Assembly: GCF_027706725.1 (NCBI RefSeq)
Contig: NZ_JAQFWQ010000056.1
Span: 1-44,384, forward strand
Direction of reading: 5' to 3'
DNA length: 44,384 bases
From: Nocardiopsis endophytica
GTDB lineage: Bacteria; Actinomycetota; Actinomycetes; Streptosporangiales; Streptosporangiaceae
Below, piece after piece: positions 14,451-23,984 of this stretch (the first letter of the stretch is position 1; every line of letters starts with the position of its first letter). Position numbers and translations under genes: made by a program. The notes under the pieces were generated by a model, which ran no database searches, was not told where the DNA came from, and saw only the letters and a list, made by a program, of their open reading frames with translations.

Positions 14451-16521
14451 GGGGATCCGCCCCGGCGGCACCGCCCGCCGGGGCGGCGATGCTCCCCGGG
14501 TCCTCCGGCAGGGCCGCCTCCAGGGCCGGGGCCAGCGACCGGGAGAACGTCGCGGTCATGTGGTCGTCGTCGCCCATCACCAGCACATTGCCCATCACCG
14601 ACGGGCACCGCCCCTCCGGGCACAGGTGCCCGGTCATGTCGACCGCCGCGACACCGGGCGGCAGGCGCCCGCCCAGCTCCTCGAGCGGGGAGTGCGGCGC
14701 CAGCGTCTCCCCCTGGTCCACCCCGCAGGCCGCACGGCCCTCGGTGTCCACGCACTCGGGGGCGTCGAAGTCCAGCCGGGGCGTGTCCCGCACCGCGATC
14801 ACGCCCACGCCCAGGTCGCCCATCTCCTCCCAGCGCGCCAGGTACCCCTCCGGGACCCGCTCGGCCCCCGGCTCCCCGGGCACGACGCTGCGCGTGCCGT
14901 TGGTGAACACCGCGTCCGGCGGCGCGCTCCGCAACTCCTCGTCGACCTGGGCCTTCCACTCCTCGCAGGACCCGGCCGCCTCCCCGCCGCCCGGACGCGG
15001 CTCGGTGCTGAACGCGCACCCGTTCTTGGTCATCACCTCCAGGCGCCAGCCCCGCCGCTCGGCCACCTCGAGCAGCGCGGGGAACCACTGCCCGACGTGC
15101 GAGTCGCCCACCATCGCCACCGTCCGCCCAGCCGACTCCGGGCCGAATCCGCACACCACCAGCTCCCGGTCGGTCAGCTCGGCGTTGCAGCCGTTGGTGT
15201 GCGTCAGCCACGGGTCGACCGGGTCGGTCAGGTCCGGGTAGACCGGCAGCTCCGGCAGGGACGCGGCCAGGCGCGCGTCGTCCACCACCCGGGCGCCCGG
15301 GTAGGAGCCGAAGTCCGCCGCCTGCTCCGCCAGGCGCTCCTGCCCGGCCGCCAGCCGCGCCTGCCACACGGGCACCAGCGCCAGCACCGGCACCAGGAAC
15401 GCCGCCCCCGTGGCCGCGGCGAACCCCGGTCCCGGCCGGGCGGGCAGCCGCCGGAGCACCCCGCCGTCGAGCACGCGCTCGGTGGCCGCTGCCAGCGCGT
15501 AGGCCAGCACCAGCACGAGCGCCCCGCCGAGCGGACCGGCCTGGTCGCGCCCGGTCGCGGCCAGGAAGAAGATCAGGACCGGCCAGTGCCACAGGTAGAA
15601 CGGGTAGGCCAGGGCGCCCAGGCGCCGCAGCGGCGGCAGCTCCAGGAGCGCGCCCGCACCCCGCGGCGGCGCGCCCCCGGCGCCCGCCACGACCACCAGT
15701 GCCGCGGCCAGGACCGGCCACAGGGCGATCCAGCCGGGGAACATGCGGCCGGCGTCCAGCACGGCCCCGCAGGCCACCAGCGCCGCCACCCCGGTCCACC
15801 CCATCACCGCGCGCAGCCGTGCGGGCGGCCGCACCCACGGCAGCACCGCGGCCAGCAGCGCCCCCAGGGCGAGCTCCCACAGCCGGGCGCCGGTGTCGAA
15901 ATAGGCCCACCGCTGGTCGGCCGCGGTGGCCTGCACCGAGTAGGCCAGCGACGCGGCGAACACCACCGCGGCCGCGCCCGCCATCAGCGGGCGCGCCCCG
16001 ATCCGGGCGCCCGCCCGGGTGCGGGCGGCGGCCAGCGCCGCGAGCGCCGCCACCACCGGCCACAGCAGGTAGAACTGGCCCTGGACGGCCAGCGACCAGA
16101 AGTGCTGCACCGGGCTCGCCTGCGACACCGACCCCAGGTAGTCGACCGCGTTGGCGGCCAGCTTCCAGTTCTCGAAGTACAGCGCCGAGGCCGCGACCTC
16201 CTCGGACACCTGCCTCCAGGCCGGGCGCGGCAGCAGGACAGGCGTCGCCGCCGCCACCGCGAGCAGCACCGCCCCGGCGGCCGGGGACAGCCGCCGCACC
16301 AGCCGGGACCAGAACCGCGCGAACGGCACCCGGCCCTCCCGCTCGATCGAGCGCAGGAGCGAGGCGGTGATGAAGAAGCCGGTGAAGAAGAGGAAGACGT
16401 CGACGCCGCCGGACACCCGGGTCGACCACACGTGGTAGACGGCGACCAGCAGCGCGGCCAGGCCGCGCAGGCCGTCGAGGTCGGTGCGCCGCTCGGGGGC
16501 GGGCGTGCGGGCGTCGGTCAT
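14446..16521 (-). CDS. Acyltransferase-3 membrane protein with C-terminal SGNH domain
   Basis: The 691-residue OafA/YrhL-type protein transfers an acyl group (usually acetyl) from the cytoplasm to an extracytoplasmic glycan. The N-terminal half is the ten-helix acyltransferase-3 domain: RRTDLDGLRGLAALLVAVYH with its catalytic-type histidine, GGVDVFLFFTGFFITASLL and PVQHFWSLAVQGQFYLLWPV. The C-terminal half (about 440-670) is a periplasmic-type SGNH domain with block I VAMVGDSHVGQW and a final GDDDHMTATF carrying the Asp-His pair. The target (wall polymer, exopolysaccharide or lipid glycan) cannot be read from context. The ATG at 16521 is followed within 13 residues by the conserved start of the domain. 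The stop codon is borrowed from the 62-bp palindrome. Confidence 0.9.
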   Translation of the reverse strand: MTDARTPAPERRTDLDGLRGLAALLVAVYHVWSTRVSGGVDVFLFFTGFFITASLLRSIEREGRVPFARFWSRLVRRLSPAAGAVLLAVAAATPVLLPRPAWRQVSEEVAASALYFENWKLAANAVDYLGSVSQASPVQHFWSLAVQGQFYLLWPVVAALAALAAARTRAGARIGARPLMAGAAAVVFAASLAYSVQATAADQRWAYFDTGARLWELALGALLAAVLPWVRPPARLRAVMGWTGVAALVACGAVLDAGRMFPGWIALWPVLAAALVVVAGAGGAPPRGAGALLELPPLRRLGALAYPFYLWHWPVLIFFLAATGRDQAGPLGGALVLVLAYALAAATERVLDGGVLRRLPARPGPGFAAATGAAFLVPVLALVPVWQARLAAGQERLAEQAADFGSYPGARVVDDARLAASLPELPVYPDLTDPVDPWLTHTNGCNAELTDRELVVCGFGPESAGRTVAMVGDSHVGQWFPALLEVAERRGWRLEVMTKNGCAFSTEPRPGGGEAAGSCEEWKAQVDEELRSAPPDAVFTNGTRSVVPGEPGAERVPEGYLARWEEMGDLGVGVIAVRDTPRLDFDAPECVDTEGRAACGVDQGETLAPHSPLEELGGRLPPGVAAVDMTGHLCPEGRCPSVMGNVLVMGDDDHMTATFSRSLAPALEAALPEDPGSIAAPAGGAAGADPR

Positions 16522-16697
16522 GGCGGGTGCGCGTGGAGAGGGGAAAGGGGCGGAACGGACACGGGCCAGCCTACGTGGCGCGGGACGCGGAGGGCGCCCG
16601 GCCCCGGACCGCGCGCCCTTGCCCTCCAGTGCACTCGAGGAATTACCGTCGGTGGCATCCGGCCGCAGACGGCGGCACGACGGACAGGAGGCGGAGC

Positions 16698-17081
16698 ATG
16701 GCCATCGAGCTGAACCACACCATCGTCCTCTCCAGCGACAAGGAGCGGTCCTCCCGGTTCCTCACCGAGCTGTTCGACCTGCCCCCGGCGAAGCCGTTCG
16801 GCCCGTTCATGGCGGTCGAGGCCGCCAACGCGGTGACGCTCGACTACATGGACACCGCGGAGGCGATCGTGCCGCAGCACTACGCCTTCCTCGTGGGCGA
16901 GGACGACTTCGACCGGATCTTCGGGCGCATCCGCGACCGGGGGATGGAGTACTGGGCCGACCCGGGCAAGAGCCGGCCCGGCGAGATCAACCGCAACGAC
17001 GGCGGGCGCGGGGTGTACTTCGACGACCCCGACGGGCACCGCCTGGAGATCATCACCCGCCCCTACGGCAGCGGCGGCTGA
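16698..17081 (+). CDS. VOC-superfamily (glyoxalase/dioxygenase-like) protein
   Basis: A 127-residue single vicinal-oxygen-chelate module pair. IELNHTIVLSSDKERSSRFL offers the first metal-type histidine and TAEAIVPQHYAFLVGEDDFD a second. GVYFDDPDGHRLEIITRPY gives the terminal glutamate in the conserved DPDGHxLEI motif. It starts at an ATG with an excellent GGAGGCGGAG ribosome site. The substrate is unknown; members range from glyoxalase to antibiotic-binding resistance proteins. It is monocistronic, between the divergent acyltransferase and the convergent potassium transporter gene. Confidence 0.88.
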   Translation: MAIELNHTIVLSSDKERSSRFLTELFDLPPAKPFGPFMAVEAANAVTLDYMDTAEAIVPQHYAFLVGEDDFDRIFGRIRDRGMEYWADPGKSRPGEINRNDGGRGVYFDDPDGHRLEIITRPYGSGG

Positions 17082-17099
17082 CCCGCCCCGCCCGGCGCC

Positions 17100-18587
17100 T
17101 CACCCCACGATCGGGCGCTCCTGCGGGTACTCGAACCGGCGGCTGCGGCGCCGCAGCGCCAGGGCGGTCGCCACGGTGATCGGCCCCAGCCGCCCGGTGA
17201 ACATCAGCACGATGACGATCACCTCGCCGGACGGCGGCAGGTCGCCGGTGATCCCGGTGGACAGGCCCACCGTGGAGAACGCCGAGATCACCTCGAAGAG
17301 GACCTGGTCCAGGGTGAACGGGGTGATCGTCATCAGCGCCATCGTGGCGGTGAAGATCAGGCCGATCGCCAGCAGCACCACGGTGATCGCCTGCTGGATC
17401 ACGCCCTCGGTCAGCCGCCGCCGGGCGATGTGCACGCTCGACTCGCCCCGCACGTTGGCGTAGATGACGAACGCCAGCAGGGCGAACGTGGTCACCTTGA
17501 TGCCGCCGGCGGTCCCGGCGCTGCCTCCGCCGACGAACATCAGCATGTCGGTCATGAACAGCGTCTGGGTGTGCATGTCGCCGAACGGCAGCGAGTTGAA
17601 TCCGGCGGTGCGCGGCATCACCGTCTGGAAGAAGCCGGTGAGGATCTTGCCGCCGACCGACAGCGGCCCCATGGTGTCCGGGTTGCGCCACTCCAGCAGC
17701 AGGAACCCGGCCCACCCGGCCGCCAGCAGCACCGCCGTGGTCACCAGGGTGATCTTGGCGTGCAGGGTCCAGTGGTGGGGCTCGTGGCGGCGGCGCGCGT
17801 GCCGGTAGAGCTCCACCCACACCGGGAAGCCCAGACCGCCGGCGATCACGGCCAGCGCGATCGGCACGGTGATCCAGGGGTCGGTCGCGAACGACTCCAT
17901 GCTGTCGCTGTAGAGGGCGAACCCGGCGTTGTTGAACGCCGAGACCGCGTGGAACAGGCCCAGCCGCAGCCCGGGCAGCGGGTGTTCCCCGTAGGCCAGG
18001 ATCAGCCGCGCCGACAGGACCGCCGTCAGCAGCACCTCGAAGACGACCGTCACCTGCAGGATGCCCAGAAGCAGCTGGCGCACCTCGCCCAGGGTGACGC
18101 TCTTGGTCTCCGCGCCCGCGCGCAGCTGCATGCGCAGCCGCACCCGGCGCGTCACCAGCAGGCTCAGCACCGTGGCCAGCGTCATGATCCCGAAGCCGCC
18201 GATCTGGATCAGGCCCAGGATCACCCACTGGCCGAACGTCGACCAGTACACCGGCGTGTCCACCACGATCAGGCCCGTCACGCAGACCGCCGAGGTGGAG
18301 GTGAACAGCGCGGTCAGCAGCGGCGCCGCGCCCGGCCCGGCGGTGGCCGCGGGCAGGCTCAGCAGGCCGGTCCCCACCAGGATCACCAGGGCGAAACCGC
18401 CCACCAGCAGCTGCGGCGGCTTGGCCCAGGTCCGGACCGGCGGCACCGAGGACGGGCGCAGCGGACGCAGCGCGCGCCTCAGGCGTGAACGCAGCCGTGC
18501 GGCGGCCCCGACCGGTCGGGGTGCGGGCGGCCACGTGCCGCCGGGAACGGTGCGGGGACTCAACGGGCTCCTCGGATCGCTCGGCAT
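17100..18587 (-). CDS. ktrB: TrkH/KtrB-family potassium-uptake membrane subunit
   Basis: About 495 residues from the ATG at 18587; the frame is open further upstream but the extension is Arg/Pro-rich with no conserved sequence. The four pore loops of the Trk/Ktr family are visible: TSAVCVTGLIVVDT (P1), AVSAFNNAGFAL (P2), MPRTAGFNSLPF (P3) and ISAFSTVGLSTGIT (P4). GGGSAGTAGGIKVTTF forms the intramembrane gate loop. It imports K+ (often with Na+), gated by an RCK subunit (KtrA/TrkA). No such partner gene is adjacent or elsewhere in the window. The stop lies only 19 nt from the end of the convergent VOC gene. Confidence 0.92.
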   Translation of the reverse strand: MPSDPRSPLSPRTVPGGTWPPAPRPVGAAARLRSRLRRALRPLRPSSVPPVRTWAKPPQLLVGGFALVILVGTGLLSLPAATAGPGAAPLLTALFTSTSAVCVTGLIVVDTPVYWSTFGQWVILGLIQIGGFGIMTLATVLSLLVTRRVRLRMQLRAGAETKSVTLGEVRQLLLGILQVTVVFEVLLTAVLSARLILAYGEHPLPGLRLGLFHAVSAFNNAGFALYSDSMESFATDPWITVPIALAVIAGGLGFPVWVELYRHARRRHEPHHWTLHAKITLVTTAVLLAAGWAGFLLLEWRNPDTMGPLSVGGKILTGFFQTVMPRTAGFNSLPFGDMHTQTLFMTDMLMFVGGGSAGTAGGIKVTTFALLAFVIYANVRGESSVHIARRRLTEGVIQQAITVVLLAIGLIFTATMALMTITPFTLDQVLFEVISAFSTVGLSTGITGDLPPSGEVIVIVLMFTGRLGPITVATALALRRRSRRFEYPQERPIVG

Positions 18588-18823
18588 CGGGTCGGCCCGT
18601 GTGTCGGGCGGCCGTAGCGATCCTAAGTGTGCCCGCTCCCCGCCCCGACGCCGGAGGCGCAGATCAGCGTGTTGCATTCCGGACACCGCGCGCGGGCGGG
18701 CACGGCCGATAGCATCCGCAGACGGGCCGCCCCGGGCCCGCGGACGGTCGGTGACCGGTCCGCCACGGGCCCGCGGCGGACCGGAACCTGCCGGAACCGG
18801 CCACGGGAAGAGGGGGCACATCC

Positions 18824-20608
18824 ATGCCGGGACGCTACGGCGGCGACCGCGGATACGGCGGTCGCGGAGGCGGACGCGGGGGAGACCGCGGAGGCGGGCG
18901 GGGCAGGCCCCCGGCGCCCCGGATCACCGGCGTGCGCGACGCGGCCCGGCTCGCCGAGGAGCTGGGCCGCATGGACGGCGCCTCCTACGGGCGCTACAAG
19001 TCCCTCGTCGGCGAATGGGAGTTCGACGACTTCACCCTGGACGTGGAGAAGGTGCAGGCCGACCCGTTCGCGCCGCCCTCCCGCATCGCGGTGCGCATCC
19101 CCGCCGACGTGGCCGGGCTGCCCGAGCACGCCTGGGCCGACCCGGTGCGGCGCCGGGCCACCGCCGACTACCTGCTGCGGGTGGCGCACCACGCCCTCAA
19201 GGGCGCCCGGCTGCGCATCGACGCCGGCGGCCAGCAGGTGCTGGACCGCGCCTCGGGCCGCATCCGCGACGGAGAGGTACTGCTGCGCCTGGGGATCGAG
19301 ATGCCCGGGCACGGCCGCCGCATCGACGGCCGGTCGGCGCGCACCGAGTTCTGCGAGCGGCTGCCGGAGATGGTGGAGGCGCTGCGCTGGGACGCCCTGG
19401 ACACCGCCGAGGCCACCGCCTTCGCCGACAGCGTGGAGGACTCGGCGGCCCTGCGGGACGCCCTGCCCGGCCTGGGGCTGGTGGCGTTCGTCGCCGACGG
19501 GTCGGTGCTGCCGCGGGCCAGCGGGGTGAGCGACCGGCCCATGGAGGGCGACTTCGTGCCGTTCGCCTCGCCGCCGAGCATGCGGGTGTCCGTGCGGCTG
19601 CCGCACGCCGGGGAGGTGGCCGGGCTCGGCATCCGCGAGGGCATCACGCTCATCGTCGGCGGCGGCTTCCACGGCAAGTCGACGCTGCTGCACGCCCTGG
19701 AGCGGGGGGTCTACGACCACGTGCCGGGCGACGGGCGGGAGCTGGTGGCCACCCGCGCCGACGCGGTCAAGATCCGCGCCGAGGAGGGGAGGCGGGTGGA
19801 GCGCACCGACGTGAGCGCGTTCGTGCGCAACCTGCCCACCGGCGCCGACACCTCCGACTTCCGCACCGACAACGCCTCGGGGTCCACCTCGCAGGCCGCC
19901 AACATCGCCGAGGCGCTGGAGGCGGGCGCGGGGGCGCTGCTCGTGGACGAGGACACCACCGCCACGAACCTGATGATCCGCGACGCCCGCATGCAGGAGC
20001 TGGTGCACGGCGACCGGGAGCCGCTGACCCCCTTCGTCGACCTGGTGCGCCCGCTCCACCGGGACCAGGGCGTGTCCACGGTGCTGGTCATGGGCGGCAG
20101 CGGGGACTACTTCGACGTGGCCGACCAGGTGGTGATGCTGGACGGGTACCGGCCCTACGACGTCACCGAGCGGGCGCGGGAGCTGGCGTCCGAGCGGGCC
20201 GACGCCGACTTCCCGGCCCCGGCGCCGCGGGTGGTCGACCCGCGGTCGGTGGACGCGACGGCGCGCGGCCGGATGCGCCTGAAGCGGCGCGACATGGACG
20301 TTCTGACCTTCGGGGAGAACGAGATCGACGTGCGGGGCCTCACCCAGCTCGTCGACCCCGGCCAGGTGATCGGTGTGGGGCTGGCGATGCGCACCCTGAC
20401 CGAGCGGGGCCTGGCCGACGGCCGGACGACGGTGGCCGAGGCGCTGGACGCACTGGACGCACTCCTGGCGGAGGCCGACGACGACGGGACCGGGGCGGCG
20501 TCGGTGCTGGGCCGGGGGTACCTGGGCGACTTCGCGCTGCCGAGGAGGTTCGAGGTCGCGGCGGCGCTGAACCGCCTGCGGTCCCTGCGCGTCCGCCGGA
20601 CCGGCTGA
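18824..20608 (+). CDS. ABC-class ATPase (ABC_ATPase family) with RGG-rich N-terminus
   Basis: The 594-residue soluble protein belongs to the predicted 'ATPase of the ABC class' family. The N-terminus (1-30) is a Gly/Arg-rich tail (MPGRYGGDRGYGGRGGGRGG...) of RGG/RG type, as in nucleic-acid-binding proteins. An alpha/beta region (35-260) precedes the ATPase core: Walker A GGGFHGKST (279-287), signature-like SGSTSQAAN (351-359), and Walker B LLVDEDTTATN (371-381) with the catalytic Glu changed in the usual way for this family (DEDTTA). It has no membrane segments or transporter partner. Eukaryotic relatives of this family bind RNA, so an RNA- or DNA-linked role is plausible but unproven here. 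The ATG at 18824 follows AGAGGGGG. Confidence 0.85.
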   Translation: MPGRYGGDRGYGGRGGGRGGDRGGGRGRPPAPRITGVRDAARLAEELGRMDGASYGRYKSLVGEWEFDDFTLDVEKVQADPFAPPSRIAVRIPADVAGLPEHAWADPVRRRATADYLLRVAHHALKGARLRIDAGGQQVLDRASGRIRDGEVLLRLGIEMPGHGRRIDGRSARTEFCERLPEMVEALRWDALDTAEATAFADSVEDSAALRDALPGLGLVAFVADGSVLPRASGVSDRPMEGDFVPFASPPSMRVSVRLPHAGEVAGLGIREGITLIVGGGFHGKSTLLHALERGVYDHVPGDGRELVATRADAVKIRAEEGRRVERTDVSAFVRNLPTGADTSDFRTDNASGSTSQAANIAEALEAGAGALLVDEDTTATNLMIRDARMQELVHGDREPLTPFVDLVRPLHRDQGVSTVLVMGGSGDYFDVADQVVMLDGYRPYDVTERARELASERADADFPAPAPRVVDPRSVDATARGRMRLKRRDMDVLTFGENEIDVRGLTQLVDPGQVIGVGLAMRTLTERGLADGRTTVAEALDALDALLAEADDDGTGAASVLGRGYLGDFALPRRFEVAAALNRLRSLRVRRTG

Positions 20609-20611
20609 GGA

Positions 20612-20655
20612 GGGGAGGGCCCGGGGGCGGCCCCGGCCGCTCACGGGCCCTCCCC
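20612..20655 (+). terminator. Terminator of the ABC-class ATPase gene
   Basis: A perfect 12-bp stem GGGGAGGGCCCG / CGGGCCCTCCCC begins 3 nt after the stop codon, with an inner GGGCGGCC..GGCCGC element. Confidence 0.85.
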
Positions 20656-21150
20656 GGGCTGTCCACGGTCCTGTTGCGTGCGTCCCGGGGCCTTGTCGGC
20701 GGGCGGCGCGGAACGTGCGGGCCGGTCGGCCGAAGGGACGTCGTGCCCCGGTCGTGTGTCCCGGAGCGGTGTGGTCCCCACCCGCCCAGGCCGGACCGGT
20801 CACGTCGGCTCCCGGTCGAACCGACCCGGCTACTCCACCCCTTGACCGGACACCGTTCACGCCCCGCCTCGTGAGTGCTGGAGTTCGGCCGCACACGAAA
20901 TGCGCGGGCGGGGAAGCGGTGTTGAGGGGAGAGACGGCCGCACCCGGGCGGCGGGCCCTCGGGTCCACCGGCCGGTCCGCGGCGGCCGCCCCGCACCCGC
21001 GCGGTGCCGCCTCCGCGGCTCGGCGCACTCGGTGCGGTCCCGCCAGCACCACGCGGGCGTGTCGCCCAGGTCGTCTATCCTGGAGCGCGGACCCGGGCCC
21101 GGCCAGAGGGCGCCGGGTGGCCCCATCCCTCGGAACGGAGATCCCCACTG
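20656..21150. other. Gene-free interval upstream of PAC2 gene
   Basis: No reading frame here has gene-like codon bias or recognisable homology. Locally less GC-rich spots are TTGACCGGACACCGTTCACG (about 20842-20861) and GAAATGCG near 20898. TCTATCCTGG near 21074 could be a -10 region for the downstream gene. Confidence 0.4.
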
Positions 21151-22065
21151 GTGCCCGACCCCGCAGACCTGTACGAGCTCCGCCCCGGCGCCGAGACCGG
21201 CGGGGGATCGGTGATGCTCGTCGTCCTCGACGGCTACGTGGACGCCGGTGCCGTGGGCCGGCAGGCGGCCGAGGCGCTGTTCGCCGAGTCCAGCGCCGAA
21301 GAGGTCGCGGTGTTCGACGTGGACCGCCTGCTGGACTACCGCTCCCGGCGCCCGGTGATGACGTTCGTGGAGAACGCCTACACCGACTACAACCCGCCCC
21401 GGCTGGCGCTGTACCGCATGCACGACGCCGAGGGCACCCCCTTCCTGCTGCTGCACGGCCTGGAGCCGGACCGGGAGTGGGAGGGCTTCGTCGCCGCGGT
21501 GCGCGGCCTGGTGGAGCGCCTGGGCGTGGACCTGACCGTCGGCGTGCAGGGCATCCCCATGGCCGTGCCGCACACCCGCCCGGTGACCGTCACCGCGCAC
21601 GCCACCCGCCCCGAGCTGGTGGCGGCGCACAGCCCGTGGCTGGGACGGGTGCAGGTGCCCGCGGGGGCGGCGTCGCTGCTGGAGTACCGCCTGGGGCAGG
21701 CCGGGAAGGACGCCACGGGGTTCGCCGTGCACGTGCCGAGCTACCTGGCCCAGTCGGAGTACCCGAGGGCCGCCATCGCCGCCCTGGACTACATCGCCGG
21801 GGCCACCGGCCTGTCGCTGCCGGTGACCCGCCTGGAGGAGTCGGCCCGCGAGACCGACACCGAGATCGCCGCGCAGGTCGAGGAGTCCGACGAGGTGCAG
21901 AGCGTGGTGGGGGACCTGGAGCGCCAGTACGACGAGTTCATGTCGGCCCGCGAGGGCCTGGACGCCCAGGAGCTGCTGGACGGGGAGTCGGCCCTGCCGA
22001 CGGCAGAGGAACTCGGCGACGAGCTGGAACGCTTCCTCGCCGACCGCGAACGCGGGGACGGCTGA
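21151..22065 (+). CDS. PAC2-family protein (proteasome-assembly-chaperone-like)
   Basis: 304 residues from the GTG at 21151, which has GGAACGGAG upstream. The N-terminal two-thirds match the PAC2 fold: [77 protein letters not shown] and [20 protein letters not shown]. The C-terminus is a charged helical tail ([20 protein letters not shown]...) seen in actinobacterial members. Eukaryotic and archaeal PAC2 proteins help assemble the 20S proteasome; actinobacteria also have proteasomes, but direct evidence for this role of bacterial members is limited. Transcribed toward pyrD, 100 nt upstream of it, possibly as one unit. Confidence 0.85.
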   Translation: MPDPADLYELRPGAETGGGSVMLVVLDGYVDAGAVGRQAAEALFAESSAEEVAVFDVDRLLDYRSRRPVMTFVENAYTDYNPPRLALYRMHDAEGTPFLLLHGLEPDREWEGFVAAVRGLVERLGVDLTVGVQGIPMAVPHTRPVTVTAHATRPELVAAHSPWLGRVQVPAGAASLLEYRLGQAGKDATGFAVHVPSYLAQSEYPRAAIAALDYIAGATGLSLPVTRLEESARETDTEIAAQVEESDEVQSVVGDLERQYDEFMSAREGLDAQELLDGESALPTAEELGDELERFLADRERGDG

Positions 22066-22165
22066 GGGGCCGCCCGCCCGGCCGGTGCCGCCCCGGGCCG
22101 GGCCCCGCCGCGGGCGGGGCCGAGAGAGACGAGGCCGTCCGCCGGGGCGGCGAGGGGGAGAGACC

Positions 22166-23320
22166 GTGCTGTACCAGCTGCTGTTCCATGCCGTCCTGCG
22201 GCGCACCGACGCCGAGTCGATCCACCGGCTCGCCTCCGTCGGCCTGCGCGGACTGGCCTCGGTGCCCGGGGCGGCCTCCGCCGCCCGCGCCGTCCTGGGG
22301 CCGCGCGAGCCCGAGCTGACCGTCACGGCCTTCGGCCGGGAGTTCCCCGGGCCGCTGGGCATGGCCGCCGGGTTCGACAAGGACGCCGAGCTGGCCGAGG
22401 GGCTCACGGCGGTCGGCTTCGGGTTCGTCGAGGTCGGCACGGTCACCGCGCACGCCCAGCCGGGCAACCCCGCCCCGCGGCTGTTCCGCCTGGTCCCGGA
22501 CCGGGCGATCGTCAACCGCATGGGCTTCAACAACCACGGCGCCGCCGCGGCCGCCGGCCGGCTGCGGGAGCTGCGCGAGCGCCACACCGCGAAGGGGCGG
22601 CGCGGGCCCGTGGTGGGGGCCAACATCGGCAAGACCAAGGTGGTGCCCGAGGAGGAGGCCGCGGCCGACTACGCGGCCAGTGCGCGGGAGCTGGCGGGTC
22701 TGGCCGACTACATGGTGGTCAACGTCAGCTCGCCGAACACCCCGGGGCTGCGAAGCCTGCAGGCGGTGGAGCACCTCCGGCCCATCCTGGAGTCCGTGCG
22801 CACGGCCTTGGACGCCGATGGGGCGGGCGACATGCCGCTGCTCGTCAAGATCGCCCCCGACCTGGCAGACGAGGACGTCGACGCCGTCGCCGACCTGGCC
22901 CTCGAACTGGGGCTTGACGGGATCATCGCCACGAACACCACCATCTCCCGGGAGGGGCTGGCCACCGACCAGGAGACCGTGGAGGCGGCGGGCGCGGGCG
23001 GGCTCTCGGGCGCGCCGCTGAAGGCGCGCGCGCTGGAGGTCCTGCGCCGGCTGCGGGCCCGGACGGGGGACCGCCTGGTGCTCATCGCGGCCGGGGGGAT
23101 CGAGACGCCGGAGGACGCCTGGGAGCGGATCCGCGCGGGGGCGACCCTGGTGCAGGGGTACACCGGCCTGATCTATGGCGGGCCGATGTGGCCGCGCAGG
23201 ATCCACCGGGGTCTGGCCCGCCTGGTGCGGCGCTCGGGGCTGCTGTCGGTCCAGGAGGCCGTCGGCATCGACGCGCCACCCGCCAAGAAGGCGACGTCGG
23301 CAGGCAGCGCACTGAGCTGA
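22166..23320 (+). CDS. pyrD: Dihydroorotate dehydrogenase (quinone), class 2
   Basis: The 384-residue FMN enzyme oxidises dihydroorotate to orotate and passes electrons to quinone, the fourth step of pyrimidine synthesis. The N-terminal amphipathic extension ([20 protein letters not shown]) marks the membrane-associated class 2. Core motifs are [59 protein letters not shown] with the catalytic serine, [33 protein letters not shown], and [20 protein letters not shown] followed by the phosphate-binding end of the barrel. The GTG start at 22166 follows CGAGGGGGAG. It is apparently away from other pyr genes. Confidence 0.95.
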   Translation: MLYQLLFHAVLRRTDAESIHRLASVGLRGLASVPGAASAARAVLGPREPELTVTAFGREFPGPLGMAAGFDKDAELAEGLTAVGFGFVEVGTVTAHAQPGNPAPRLFRLVPDRAIVNRMGFNNHGAAAAAGRLRELRERHTAKGRRGPVVGANIGKTKVVPEEEAAADYAASARELAGLADYMVVNVSSPNTPGLRSLQAVEHLRPILESVRTALDADGAGDMPLLVKIAPDLADEDVDAVADLALELGLDGIIATNTTISREGLATDQETVEAAGAGGLSGAPLKARALEVLRRLRARTGDRLVLIAAGGIETPEDAWERIRAGATLVQGYTGLIYGGPMWPRRIHRGLARLVRRSGLLSVQEAVGIDAPPAKKATSAGSALS

Positions 23321-23339
23321 GCGGCCGCAGCGGACGAAC

Positions 23340-23366
23340 GGAGGCGGGCAGCGGTCGCCCGCCTCC
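23340..23366 (+). terminator. Terminator of pyrD
   Basis: A stem GGAGGCGGGC / GCCCGCCTCC (one-nucleotide slack) around a short loop, 19 nt after the pyrD stop. Confidence 0.75.
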
Positions 23367-23386
23367 GGGCTGTCGGGTGCCGGGCG

Positions 23387-23557
23387 TGTACGTGGTCACT
23401 GTTCTTGGCGGCGACGGAGTGAGCGGGGCGGTTCCCGGGCCCTGGCTGCCGGGCGGTGGGCCCCCTCGCGGTCCGGGTGGTGGGGCGGCAGAGCAGGTCC
23501 CCCGCTTGAGGCCGTGGCCGGGCGAGGAGGCTGCCGGAGTGCGGGGTTGATGGCAGC
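23387..23557 (+). repeat. 220-bp intergenic repeat, copy 2 (5'-truncated)
   Basis: Shares GCGACGGAGTGAGCGGGGCG (from 23411) with copy 3 at 23631, exactly 220 bp apart, as well as the GTTCCCGGGCCCTGGCTGCC and GGTCCGGGTGG blocks. Part of a gene-free stretch, 23321-24255. Confidence 0.75.
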
Positions 23558-23771
23558 GGCGACAGAGGTCGGCGGTCCTTGCGGCAGCGTTGTCGGGCGC
23601 GGCGTGTGCGGGTGGTCGCCGTGTTTGGCGGCGACGGAGTGAGCGGGGCGGTTCCCCGATCCTGCTTGCCGGGCGCGAGGCTTCTCGTGGTCCAGGTGGG
23701 CGGCGCGGTGGACAGGGTGCGTGGTCGTCCGCATTCGTGGCGCCCCACTCAGCGGTGCGCCCCTGTCCCGC
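23558..23771 (+). repeat. 220-bp intergenic repeat, copy 3, ending in a 62-bp palindrome
   Basis: Begins GGCGACAGAGGTCGGCGG, followed by GTGTGCGGGTGGTCGCC, GCGACGGAGTGAGCGGGGCG, TTGCCGGGCGCGAGGC, CTCGTGGTCCAGGTGG and CATTCGTGGCGCCCC. It is tandem with copy 2 and runs directly into the palindrome at 23772. Confidence 0.78.
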
Positions 23772-23833
23772 GATGATCTCGACAAGGGTGCTGCCATTCC
23801 GGCGGTTTTGACAGCACTTCCGTCGAGATCATC
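23772..23833. repeat. 62-bp palindrome, subfamily GATG
   Basis: Arms GATGATCTCGAC...GTGCTG and CAGCAC...GTCGAGATCATC with two mismatches and two G-T pairs, plus loop CCATTCCGGCGGTTTTGA. The pairing extends outward (TCCCGC before, GCGGGGA after). It has the opposite orientation to the copy at 9000. Confidence 0.88.
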
Positions 23834-23903
23834 GCGGGGAGGGCCGCCCGGGTGGCGCATACCGGGCATACCGGACGGCGCGAGAGGGGGTCGGGCATCC
23901 TGC

Positions 23904-23950
23904 GTCGTGAAATCGACGCTTTTTGGCTGATCAGGCGTCGGTTTTACGAC
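23904..23950. repeat. Stem-loop with 16-bp imperfect arms in the repeat island
   Basis: GTCGTGAAATCGACGC pairs with GCGTCGGTTTTACGAC (13 of 16 positions) around a 15-nt loop TTTTTGGCTGATCAG. It is AT-richer than its surroundings and contains CGGTTTTA, the same loop word as the 62-bp palindromes. It may be a degenerate relative or a separate terminator-like element. Confidence 0.5.
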
Positions 23951-23984
23951 CCAAGATGGCCCCGGGGTGCCCGAGGCGCCTGGA

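Noticed and set aside
18623-21148. Long minus-strand frame opposite the ABC-class ATPase
   Set aside because: A shadow caused by the high GC third positions; Arg/His/Gly/Pro-rich and without domains.
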